A stretch of 8,374 nucleotides of DNA from Clostridia bacterium (GTDB taxonomy: Bacteria; Bacillota; Clostridia; TANB77; CAG-508). Position numbers and translations under genes: made by a program. Positions 1-6,702 of this stretch are shown piece by piece (position 1 is the stretch's first letter; each line of letters starts with the position of its first letter). Under the pieces are notes generated by a model. It had not been told where the DNA came from and made no database searches. It was given only the letters and a program-made list of their open reading frames with translations. The stretch lies in the NCBI GenBank assembly GCA_022791735.1, contig JAAVZQ010000115.1:1-8374 (forward strand), written 5' to 3'.

Positions 1-15
1 AATTATTTTTCAACC

Positions 16-1557
16 TTAATTTCCCCAATACTTTCTATCCAAATCCCTATACCTTATTGCTTCTGCTAAATGTTTTAACTCTATATTTTCCTTTTCGTCT
101 AAATCTGCAATTGTTCTTGCTACCTTTAATATTCTTGTATATGCTCTTGCACTAAATCCTAATTTTTCAAAAGCATCTTTCAGCACTTGTTTCTCCTTCT
201 CACCTAATTTGCAATATTTTTCAATGAGTTCTGGTGTAAGTTCTGAATTTGAATATATTCCATATTTTTTGTATCTTTCTTGTCCTATTTTTCTTGCTTT
301 ATTCACTCTTTTTCTTATATTTTCTGATGTTTCTTCTTTATTTTCTTTTTCTAATTTTTCATATTCCACAGCTTCTACTTCTATATGTATATCTATCCTG
401 TCTAAAAGCGGTCCACTTATCTTATTTATGTATTTCCCTATCTGTGTTTTTGAACAAGTGCAATTTTTATCTTTTGCTCCATAATATCCACAAGGACAAG
501 GGTTCATTGATGCGATTAGCATAAAATTACATGGATATGTAAGACTTGCATTTACTCTATTTATACTTACTCTTCCGGTCCTCTAATGGTCCTCTTAATA
601 GTTCTAAAGTCTTTTTATTAAACTCTGTAAGTTCATCTAAAAATAACACTCCATTATGTGATAAACTTATTTCTCCGTGGTTTTGGTATTCTCCCACCAC
701 CGTACTAATGAGCTATTTGATATTGTATGATGCGGTGCTCTAAATGGTCTTTTTGTAATTATTGGTATATCTCCTTCTAGTAAGCCTGATATACTATGAA
801 TTTTTGTAATCTCAAGCGCTTCTTCTAAATTTAAATCTGGAAGTATTGATGGTAAAGATTTTGCCATCATTGTTTTCCCGTGAACCGGGAGCTCCGAATT
901 AATAAAATATTGTGTCCACCTGCTGCTGCAACTTCTAATGCTCTTTTTACATTCTCTTGCCCTTTTACATCTTTAAAATCTATTTTGTATCTTGTGTTAT
1001 TAGAAAAAATGTCTAGTAATTTTATTTTTTGTGGAGTAATTTGTTTCTCTCCTAATAAGTACTCAATTACATCTTTTAAGCTTTCTACTCCTATTACTTC
1101 TATATCTTGCACAATTGACGCTTCTTTTGCATTTTCTTTTGGAACAATTATCTTTTTTATTCCTATCTTTGATGCCTCTAATGCTATTGGAAATGCACCA
1201 TTTATTTTATTTATCTTCCCATCAAGCGACAATTCTCCAACAAGTACTATATTTCCTAAATCTACACCCTTTAAGTCTCCATTTGCTATAAGTATTCCTA
1301 TTGCCATAGGTAGGTCATATATTGATCCTTCTTTTTTAGTATCTGCTGGCGATAAATTTATAACTATTCGTCTACTTTCAAGTTTTAAACCAATATTTTT
1401 AATTGCCGCTTTTATTCTTTCTTTTGACTCTTTTACACTTGTGTCTGGAAGTCCTACAATATCCCAACTCGGAAGCCCTCCGTGATATGTCTACTTCAAC
1501 TAACATAAGTCTTCCGTCTAGTCCATGTAATGTCATTGATTTCACTATTGCTAACAT
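16..1557 (-). CDS. comM: ComM/YifB family Mg-chelatase-like AAA+ ATPase, full length only after six +1 shifts at CGG
   Basis: Member of the YifB/ComM family, hexameric AAA+ helicase-like proteins; ComM drives branch migration during natural transformation in studied bacteria (family knowledge). Raw frames break into pieces, but removing one C before GGN at six in-frame CGG codons gives a continuous 511-residue protein, the normal family length. Order: N-terminal Lon-protease-like ChlI domain (about 1-170), AAA+ domain with Walker A GAPGSGKT (221-228) and Walker B VLFLDE (302-307), CPCGYYG segment near 351, then a C-terminal Mg-chelatase domain ending at TAA. The shifted glycines are residues 26, 221, 226, 285, 293 and 326. 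The ATG at 1557 has an AAGGGG site just upstream and overlaps the antitoxin stop by 7 bases (ATGTTAG), suggesting coupled translation. CGA is read as Arg in this gene (about residues 62-63, RR). It could be a pseudogene, but every lesion is of one kind and nothing else has decayed. Confidence 0.9.
575..577 (-). other. CGG recoding site 1 in comM (Gly326)
   Basis: The frame reads GAC CGG AAG and soon hits a stop. Skipping C577 gives GAC GGA AGA, the conserved PLEDGRV segment, and continues as VSINRVNAS. Confidence 0.85.
675..677 (-). other. CGG recoding site 2 in comM (Gly293)
   Basis: The frame reads CCA CGG AGA AAT AAG..., and after the preceding shift is out of phase with the conserved protein. 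Skipping C677 gives CCA GGA GAA ATA, matching IPKPGEISLSHNGVLFLDE of the family. Confidence 0.85.
700..702 (-). other. CGG recoding site 3 in comM (Gly285)
   Basis: The frame reads GTA CGG TGG TGG. Skipping C702 gives GTA GGT GGT GGG AGA, the conserved LVGGGR motif. This is the only site followed by GGT. Confidence 0.85.
878..880 (-). other. CGG recoding site 4 in comM, Walker A (Gly226)
   Basis: After site 5 the frame reads TCA CGG GAA. Skipping C880 gives TCA GGG AAA ACA, the invariant SGKT of the P-loop. This is the only site followed by GGG. Confidence 0.88.
894..896 (-). other. CGG recoding site 5 in comM, Walker A (Gly221)
   Basis: The frame reads ATT CGG AGC TCC and would lose the P-loop. 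Skipping C896 gives ATT GGA GCT CCC GGT, the IGAPG start of Walker A. An out-of-frame CGG in CCC GGT just after it is not shifted. Confidence 0.88.
1480..1482 (-). other. CGG recoding site 6 in comM (Gly26)
   Basis: The frame from the start codon reads TCA CGG AGG GCT. Skipping C1482 gives TCA GGA GGG CTT CCG, the conserved ISGGLPSWDIVGLPD segment of the N-terminal domain. Confidence 0.87.
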
Positions 1558-1865
1558 TTTTCCCCTTCTTCTTTCATTTTATTTTCTTCAAGTGGAACTA
1601 CCCTTATTGTATAGCCCATTGGGTATAATAATTTAATAAGAGTATTAGCTTGTGGTGAATTTGCATATTTTTCAATTCTTGCAATAACTGGTTGCTTTAT
1701 TCCACTTATTTTGCTTAATTCCCTTTGACTTAACTCGTTCTTATGTCTTGCCTCTATCGTTGCTTCAATTATATCCATTTCTAACTGTATTTGAGCTTCT
1801 TGTTCTGGAGTTAAGTTTAATTTCTTTTTTGTTTCCTCCCAAGATACATAAGTTTTCTCATCCAT
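1551..1865 (-). CDS. XRE-family HTH antitoxin (HigA-like)
   Basis: A 104-residue protein with a helix-turn-helix of the XRE/HTH_3 type at roughly residues 47-75 (SQRELSKISGIKQPVIARIE), followed by a short beta-like tail (YTIRVVPLEE). It is the likely antitoxin of the upstream HigB-like toxin: it would bind the toxin and repress the shared promoter (family knowledge). The ATG at 1865 is chosen because AGGAGG lies 10 bases upstream; an earlier in-frame ATG at 1916 is inside the toxin gene and lacks that support. Its start overlaps the toxin stop by 8 bases (ATGGATGA), and its stop overlaps the comM start by 7. There is no in-frame CGG. Toxin-before-antitoxin order is typical of hig-type modules. 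Confidence 0.85.
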   Translation of the reverse strand: MDEKTYVSWEETKKKLNLTPEQEAQIQLEMDIIEATIEARHKNELSQRELSKISGIKQPVIARIEKYANSPQANTLIKLLYPMGYTIRVVPLEENKMKEEGEKC

Positions 1866-2220
1866 TATCTTTATTCCTCCTAATAAAATCTTTGAGCATT
1901 CGCTTTGCCCTGCCAAGCTCTATTTCTGGTATTTTTTGTGTTTTTTTCATAAAAATATTTAGTAGCAAAAATGTATTATCCTTCCAATATGCAAAAAGTG
2001 TTCTATTTCTTAATGGTCTCAATTCCCAAATGCCATTGTCTATATATCTTATATACGGCATGCCTAAATTTGTTCCATATTTTGCTAGCATATTAATACA
2101 CGAGACTATTTTTTGAAATTGTATTTTACTACTTTTGTCTTCTTTTGTTTGTAAGCTTAATATATATTCTTCTACCTCACTTTTTCCATTTTTATTTTTA
2201 TACGATATTACATTAAACAT
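1858..2220 (-). CDS. HigB/RelE-like toxin, phage-derived Gp49-like family
   Basis: A 120-residue basic protein resembling the phage-derived Gp49-like / HigB family of ribosome-dependent mRNA interferases. Diagnostic segments are IWELRPLRNRTLFAYW (about residues 65-80), the hydrophobic FLLLNIFMKKTQKIP strand, and the C-terminal helix ELGRAKRMLKDF. The ATG at 2220 is preferred because AAAGG lies 6 bases upstream; an earlier in-frame ATG at 2235 would sit within the promoter palindrome region. It ends at TGA, overlapping the antitoxin start by 8 bases. There is no in-frame CGG. Toxicity is inferred from family membership only. Confidence 0.85.
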   Translation of the reverse strand: MFNVISYKNKNGKSEVEEYILSLQTKEDKSSKIQFQKIVSCINMLAKYGTNLGMPYIRYIDNGIWELRPLRNRTLFAYWKDNTFLLLNIFMKKTQKIPEIELGRAKRMLKDFIRRNKDNG

Positions 2221-2233
2221 TGTCATCCTTTCC

Positions 2234-2267
2234 ATATTGCAATATTATGATAACATATTTATTATCA
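2234..2267. promoter_or_regulatory. Palindromic operator candidates for HigA-like autorepression
   Basis: TGATAA (2248-2253) and TTATCA (2262-2267) form a perfect inverted repeat with an 8-base spacer lying over the -10 element. A perfect 12-base palindrome ATATTGCAATAT sits beside it at 2234-2245. Both are where an XRE antitoxin would be expected to bind; binding is inference. Confidence 0.5.
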
Positions 2268-2275
2268 AAAATCAA
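2247..2275 (-). promoter_or_regulatory. Predicted sigma-A promoter of the toxin-antitoxin-comM unit
   Basis: On the minus strand TTGATT (2270-2275) and TATCAT (2247-2252) are separated by exactly 17 bases, about 27 bases ahead of the toxin start codon. The inverted repeat described separately overlaps the -10 and spacer. Confidence 0.6.
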
Positions 2276-2430
2276 TATTAATTTTTATTTTTGGATTTTT
2301 TAAAGATAATTTTGCGCAAAAACTTAAGTTGCCTTGATTTAAAAATTATATATAAATTTATACATCGCTTTACAGAAAATGTCAAGAAAAATATTTCGAC
2401 AAAATGCGACAAAAGGCAAAGTAAAACTAA
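2276..2430. other. AT-rich intergenic stretch with no gene seen
   Basis: This stretch lies between the toxin-antitoxin promoter and the terminator after the DUF84 gene. I see no convincing open frame with a ribosome binding site and no RNA gene. Confidence 0.5.
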
Positions 2431-2461
2431 AATTCACAGACAATATTTAAAGCTGTGAATT
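2431..2461 (-). terminator. Hairpin terminator after the DUF84 gene
   Basis: A perfect 9-base stem (AATTCACAG / CTGTGAATT) with a 13-base loop starts 18 bases past the stop. On the minus strand it is followed by a T-rich run (TTAGTTTTACTTT). The stem is AT-rich for a terminator. It shares its sequence with the ends of the element at 3952-4043. Confidence 0.6.
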
Positions 2462-2478
2462 GTAATTTTATTATATAT

Positions 2479-3012
2479 TTACTTCCATTTATCCTCATTT
2501 ATATATTTTGTAAGAGCCATTATGAACGCTATTTTTGTTGAATCTATTCTTGAAATTTCTCCATGTGTTAACATTTGTATGCCCCCACCTCGATTGTGTC
2601 TTTCTTCATCTTCTCCAAATATATTATTCATTACTTCACTAAGTCCTAATTTTATTACATCATCTACTAGGCTTTCTGGTACAGGAAACTGTGGACCAGT
2701 TCCATAACTTGTAACTCCTTCTTTGTTTTCTATTGCTACAGCATTACATATTACCCAACCTGGATTAATTTTAAATATTCCACTTTCTGCTGACATAAAA
2801 AAATCTACTTCTATATTATTTTCTTTTGCATATTTTTTTAAGTTTGCTATTCTATTTCTAGCACCTATATATATTTCATCATCTACTGGCATTTCACTTA
2901 CATCAGATGATACATTAATTCCTATAACCTCTACATCTTCAAAATATATAGATAAGGCTTGTCTTGCACTTTCTATCTTTCCTTGATTTTTACTTCCAAT
3001 TAATGCTTTCAT
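2479..3012 (-). CDS. DUF84/YjjX-type inosine/xanthosine triphosphatase
   Basis: A 177-residue protein resembling the YjjX/DUF84 NTPase family, which hydrolyses non-canonical purine nucleotides (ITP, XTP) to keep them out of nucleic acids (family knowledge). Recognisable parts are the N-terminal ALIGSKNQGKIESA nucleotide-binding start (residues 3-16), GARNRIAN (about 49-56), SAESGI (about 74-79) and the late NRGGGIQMLTHGEISR segment. ATG at 3012 is chosen because AGGAGG lies 4 bases upstream; an in-frame ATG at 3039 lacks this. It follows the methyltransferase by 27 bases, probably in the same operon. CGA codes Arg directly before GGT in NRGGG, showing that CGA before Gly does not trigger a shift. 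There is no in-frame CGG. Confidence 0.85.
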   Translation of the reverse strand: MKALIGSKNQGKIESARQALSIYFEDVEVIGINVSSDVSEMPVDDEIYIGARNRIANLKKYAKENNIEVDFFMSAESGIFKINPGWVICNAVAIENKEGVTSYGTGPQFPVPESLVDDVIKLGLSEVMNNIFGEDEERHNRGGGIQMLTHGEISRIDSTKIAFIMALTKYINEDKWK

Positions 3013-3039
3013 TTTTCCTCCTAATAACTCTAAACACAA

Positions 3040-3923
3040 TTATTTGCAAATCCTAGCTACAAAAAAGCCCTCATATGCTTCACTTGGAGCTACACAAATT
3101 GTTCCGCTTCACTGTAACTGGCAAATATGGTATTCCGCTTCATTTCTTCTATTTCTACAATTTTCAAATCGTATTTTTTAATTACTTTGTTTAAAATATC
3201 CTCATTCTCTTCTTTTAATATTGAACATGTAGAATATATCAATTCTCCACCTGCTCTTAATACTTTAACCGCCTTATTTAAAAGCTTTTCTTGTGTATCT
3301 TTTGACCTAGTTATAAGTTCCTCATTAAACTTATCTGTAAATATATTTTCTGTTCCGCTTCCACTGCAGGGAGCATCTAAAAGTATCTTATCAAATGAAA
3401 AAAAGTCATCTAACATTCTTGCATCTTGCCTCATTATATTAACTCTTGCACCTTGTCTTTCTATATTAAACTTAAGTCTATCTGCTCTAATTTTATTTTT
3501 CTCACATGCTGTTATCATAGCCTCATTATTAGAAAGTGCTGCCATTTGTGTTGTTTTTCCTCCTGGTGCTGCTGTCATATCTAAAATATTTTCATTTGCT
3601 TTAGGTCCTAAAATAATCGCTGGAAGCATTGAAGATAAGCTTTGTAAATATATTTCTCCTCTTTCATAAATATCTATTTTTCTAATGTCCTCTTCTTTTG
3701 CATTTTTTATAATTAATGCATTTTCATTCCACTCTACTTCTTCATATTCTATTTTTTCTTTATCTAATTTTTCTTTTATTTTATCTGAATTCGTTTTTAA
3801 TGTATTTATCCTTAAAGTTACATTTCTCTCACTTGAGTATCCATTTATGATTTTCTCCGCTAACTCTTGTCCATAATCTCTTATTAGTAGCTTTCCAAAA
3901 AATTCTGGGACTTTCCTAATCAT
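3040..3923 (-). CDS. RsmB/NOP2-family RNA (cytosine-5) methyltransferase, full length after two +1 shifts at CGG
   Basis: SAM-dependent m5C RNA methyltransferase of the RsmB/NOP2/Sun family, acting on rRNA or tRNA. Corrected length is 293 residues. SAM motif I is LDMTAAPGGKT (115-125). PCSGSG (185-190) and STCS (231-234) hold the two cysteines used in catalysis and release (family knowledge). Without correction the protein ends early at a TAG just after the second CGG. Skipping a C at 3137 and at 3106 restores KGIPYLPVTVKGTICVAPSEAYEGFFVARICK, the normal end of this family. The ATG at 3923 is preferred, with AAAGG upstream (12-base gap, somewhat long); a GTG at 3959 in frame lies inside the foldback element and has no ribosome binding site. 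The usual C-terminal RNA-binding domain of larger members is absent. Confidence 0.88.
3104..3106 (-). other. CGG recoding site in the methyltransferase (Gly273)
   Basis: After the first shift the frame reads AAG CGG AAC. Skipping C3106 gives AAG GGA ACA ATT TGT, the family's GTICVAPSE end. Unshifted, translation runs into TAG five codons past the CGG. Confidence 0.87.
3135..3137 (-). other. CGG recoding site in the methyltransferase (Gly263)
   Basis: The frame reads AAG CGG AAT. Skipping C3137 gives AAG GGA ATA CCA TAT (KGIPYLP). The surrounding bases AAGCGGAA are identical to the second site 31 bases downstream. Confidence 0.85.
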
Positions 3924-3951
3924 ATTATCATAATTCCTTTCTATATCATTG

Positions 3952-4043
3952 CAATTCACAGTTAATTAAACTTATAAGTCCGCGTAGGGTAATTCTATTA
4001 ATAATTCGTAGCAGGACAGATGATACTATAAAGCTGTGAATTG
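3952..4043. repeat. 92-base foldback element with CAATTCACAG ends
   Basis: Perfect 10-base terminal inverted repeats (CAATTCACAG at 3952-3961, CTGTGAATTG at 4034-4043) enclose 72 bases. Inside are further paired segments, including GTCC/GGAC with flanking CTTTATA/TATAAG on the minus strand. The left part of its transcript, TTACAATTCACAGCTTTA, is identical to the start of the terminator region at 2431-2461. It begins six bases past the amidotransferase stop, so it could act as that gene's terminator, as an RNA leader for the methyltransferase, or be a small non-autonomous mobile repeat. Confidence 0.55.
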
Positions 4044-4048
4044 TAACT

Positions 4049-4682
4049 CTAAATGAATAAACTCTCCACAAATGCATCAAATAACATGCTACTATATTTA
4101 TCTGATAGTAGGCTCTCTGGATGCCATTGTACTCCAATAAAGAATTTCTTTGTTTTATCTTCTAACGCTTCTATAATTCCATCTTCACTATACGCCACAT
4201 AATCCAATCTAGTCTCTTTTATACATTTTCTATGTTTGCTATTTACTTCTATCTTTTCCTCACCTAAAATTTTGTATAATTTACTGTTTTTTTCTATTTT
4301 CACATAATGTGCATATTCTTTATCAATATTATGATTTCCGCTTCTCTATTTTTTCTCTTTTTCCACCATTAAAAGTCTCACCCATAACTTGCATACCAAG
4401 GCATATTCCAAGAGTTGGCTTATTTATATCATATAAATATTTCATAATTTCCATATCGATTTTTCTTACATATTTTCCACCAGGAAAAATTATTCCATCA
4501 CAATAGTCTACAATTTCTTTTACCTTTTCAAATTCATTTTCCTTAGAAAAATCTATTGGTATTGCAATCACACTTACATCATATTTTCTCAAAAATCCAA
4601 TTAAGTCTGTTTTAACTCCATAGAAAAGCATGTTATTTAAATCTGCTCTCCACTCTCTCAAAATTATCCCAACTTTTTTCAT
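4049..4682 (-). CDS. Class I glutamine amidotransferase-like protein (Peptidase C26 / gamma-glutamyl-GABA hydrolase-like), one +1 shift at CGG
   Basis: Corrected length is 210 residues. The catalytic triad of class I amidotransferase-fold hydrolases is visible: Cys94 in LGICLGMQ and His187/Glu189 in VQWHPES. The oxyanion-region GIIFPGG precedes it (63-69). Peptidase C26 members such as PuuD cleave gamma-glutamyl bonds; the actual substrate here is unknown. The raw frame stops right after KIEK; skipping C4340 gives KGNHNIDKEYAHYVKIEKNS and joins the half carrying His and Glu, so without the shift the enzyme would lack two thirds of its triad. The ATG at 4682 has AGGAGA upstream and overlaps the end of the transporter gene by 50 bases. 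Confidence 0.85.
4338..4340 (-). other. CGG recoding site in the amidotransferase (Gly115)
   Basis: The frame reads AAG CGG AAA TCA TAA, stopping three codons later. Skipping C4340 gives AAG GGA AAT CAT AAT and opens the frame to the natural TAG stop at 4049-4051. Confidence 0.87.
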
Positions 4683-5874
4683 TATTCTCTCCTATTTCTA
4701 TTGCATTATCTTTTAACTCCTTTTGTAATCTTATTGAGCTTAACCCATACAATCCTAAAAATATAACAAATATATACATCATAATATCTGAGCCTATTAA
4801 TGCCATTAATATAAACATTCCATTACTTAGTATTCTTCCTTTAAATAAAGCAGTTTCAATCCCTAACCAATATTCTACTTTATACTTATTTTTTATAATT
4901 TCTATATTAGATATATTTGACTCTGCATTACCATTTATTAAATCCATTATTCCTTTTGAAAATGTGCTAACAAAGTTAAAAGCAATAATTGTGACCATGT
5001 TACATCTATATATCATTAAGCATAGTAAAAATATTGTACATGCCATTCCTATTTTCATAATCGCATTATAATATTTAGGTTTTATATATTTTGCAAATAA
5101 TAGCCCTATTAAAGCTGACAGCAAACTAAATATCGATGTGAAAATTCCAAGGCTTACACTATCTGAAAATACTTTTATTATATATATTGTTACTATATAT
5201 GAAAATGCTCCTTCTGAATATGTAAGGCCATTAAAGAATTGTGTATTATATTCTGCTTGTATCTTTTTATTATTTTTTACAATCTCCCTGTATCCCTTTA
5301 AATCTGCTTTTGTTTCTTTTGGTATGTTCTTGTCTTTAATAATAAATGATAATATTATCTGAGCTACTGCAATAATTAGTACAATACTTAGAACTTTTAT
5401 AAATCCTGCTCTTTTTATTAAACTTCCAAATATTAACGGTAATATTATTGAAAGTAATGCATTTACACTAGTATAATTCCCTGTAAAACGTGCTCTTTCT
5501 TTATTCTCTATTAAACTAGACTCAAGATTATTATACATTGAATAATAAAATCCCTCTTCAAGTCCATATAAAAAGCCAATTAAATATATGTGGTTTACAA
5601 CATTTTCTCTTAAGCCCATAATTGTAGCAAAATAAATAAAATTAATTATAATGCCTATTCTTGTCAAATATATTCTATTTTTTGACTTACAAAAATCTTT
5701 AGTAAAAAACATTATTGCATATATTGTAAAAATCGCAACTAATTTATATATTCCAAGTGGTAATATATTATTACTTGATACATCTAAAAAGTATAGAACT
5801 AAAAAACTATCTAAAAATGTTTTTACAATGCTTTTTAATATTCTTAAGTAAAACATTACTTTATAATTATTCAT
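4633..5874 (-). CDS. Multi-pass membrane transporter, MFS-like
   Basis: A 413-residue hydrophobic protein with about 11-12 predicted membrane helices, for example around residues 14-32, 40-58, 70-88, 95-113, 133-152, 160-179, 222-240, 243-263, 272-290, 293-306 and 350-382. A polar cytoplasmic-type loop (180-212) divides it into two halves, as in major facilitator permeases. I see no substrate signature. ATG at 5874 has AGGAGA upstream. It starts 15 bases after the HAD stop and its end overlaps the amidotransferase by 50 bases, so it belongs to the same operon; the substrate may be connected with the amidotransferase, by inference only. CGT codes Arg at residue 129. There is no in-frame CGG. 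Confidence 0.8.
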   Translation of the reverse strand: MNNYKVMFYLRILKSIVKTFLDSFLVLYFLDVSSNNILPLGIYKLVAIFTIYAIMFFTKDFCKSKNRIYLTRIGIIINFIYFATIMGLRENVVNHIYLIGFLYGLEEGFYYSMYNNLESSLIENKERARFTGNYTSVNALLSIILPLIFGSLIKRAGFIKVLSIVLIIAVAQIILSFIIKDKNIPKETKADLKGYREIVKNNKKIQAEYNTQFFNGLTYSEGAFSYIVTIYIIKVFSDSVSLGIFTSIFSLLSALIGLLFAKYIKPKYYNAIMKIGMACTIFLLCLMIYRCNMVTIIAFNFVSTFSKGIMDLINGNAESNISNIEIIKNKYKVEYWLGIETALFKGRILSNGMFILMALIGSDIMMYIFVIFLGLYGLSSIRLQKELKDNAIEIGENNEKSWDNFERVESRFK

Positions 5875-5889
5875 AATTTTCTCCTATGT

Positions 5890-6691
5890 TTATTTTAAAT
5901 ACTTCTCCAAAAACACTTTTACCCCATCATCAAGATTTGACACTGTTACAAAATCTGCTACTTGTTTTATTTCATCTACTGCATTCCCCATAGCAACACC
6001 TACTCCGGACGTTTTCTATCATATCTATATCATTTACTGCATCTCCAAATGCTATAATATCTTTATTATCTATTTTTTCTATCTCTGCAACCTTTTTTAT
6101 AGCATTATATTTTGTAATATCTTTCGCAGCTATTTCTATCCACTCTTCTTCTCTAAAAGAGTCCTTCATAACTGAAAACACTAGGTTTGGAATTTCTTTT
6201 TTAAACTTTTCCACTAAAATTCTTGCATATTTGTTTTTTCTCACTCCTATTGACATATGTATAGCAAAAGGACACTCTTCCCACAATTCCTGCACATTTG
6301 CTATATGTCTATTAGTATTTAATTCTTCTATATATGTATCTCTATATTTATATAATTTATCTATACCACCTATAAATATATGCTCTATGTCCTCATTAAA
6401 ATATGAACATATTTTTTTCATATCTTCTTTCGATATTTCTACATGAAATATGTCTGTATCACTTTGCATATCATGCACTCTTCCTCCTGCATCAGAAATT
6501 ATATAATTTGCAAACTCTGCGCCAACAGTAGCTCTTATTGCAGAATCTAAAGTTCTGCCTGTTGCAATAGCTATTATATATCCTTTATTTCTAAGTTCCA
6601 ATAGATATTTTTCACTTGCATTTATCCCAGTTTTGTTTTCTTTTAATAAAGTTCCATCTAAGTCTGTTACTATCATTTTTTTGTTTTCCAT
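5890..6691 (-). CDS. Cof-type HAD-IIB phosphatase, full length after one +1 shift at CGG
   Basis: Corrected length is 266 residues, the usual Cof-family size. Motif I is VTDLDGTLL with Asp10 nucleophile and Asp12. Motif II is ATGRT (about 43-47). The conserved Lys of motif III is in TKYNAIKK (about 194). Motif IV is GDAVNDIDM with Asp217 and Asp221. Such enzymes dephosphorylate sugar phosphates, FMN or similar small molecules; the substrate cannot be told here. The raw frame ends in a nonsense tail after MIENV; skipping C6007 restores GVGVAMGNAVDEIKQVADFV and the natural C-terminus at TAA. ATG at 6691 is preferred, with an AGGTGG site 5-6 bases upstream; an in-frame GTG at 6700 overlaps that site. 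It starts 11 bases past the Nudix stop. Confidence 0.88.
6005..6007 (-). other. CGG recoding site in the HAD phosphatase (Gly229)
   Basis: The frame reads GTC CGG AGT AGG TGT. Skipping C6007 gives GTC GGA GTA GGT GTT GCT ATG, the VGVGVAM motif that is nearly invariant in Cof-type enzymes. Confidence 0.88.
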
Positions 6692-6702
6692 TTGCTCCAC
6701 CT

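Noticed and set aside
16..1557. Calling comM a plain pseudogene
   Set aside because: All six lesions are the same kind (one C before GGN, making in-frame CGG), and the same lesion occurs in three other genes. The corrected protein is intact and of normal length.
1858..1860. Possible UGA recoding, since the toxin is the only gene ending in TGA
   Set aside because: The TGA falls at the expected family C-terminus and in the standard ATGGATGA overlap with the antitoxin; tryptophans are all TGG. One site is too little to suggest UGA reassignment.
3924..3959. GTG start of the methyltransferase at 3959
   Set aside because: It lies inside the foldback element with no ribosome binding site, and the extra residues do not resemble the family; the ATG at 3923 with AAAGG upstream fits better.
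575..6007. CGG reassigned to another single amino acid or to stop
   Set aside because: Reading CGG as any one triplet leaves the downstream frame wrong at all ten sites; only a +1 change restores the conserved protein.
575..6007. prfB-type programmed frameshift with Shine-Dalgarno stimulator
   Set aside because: No stop codon stands at the shift point, no consistent AGGGGG-like spacer lies upstream, and preceding codons vary.
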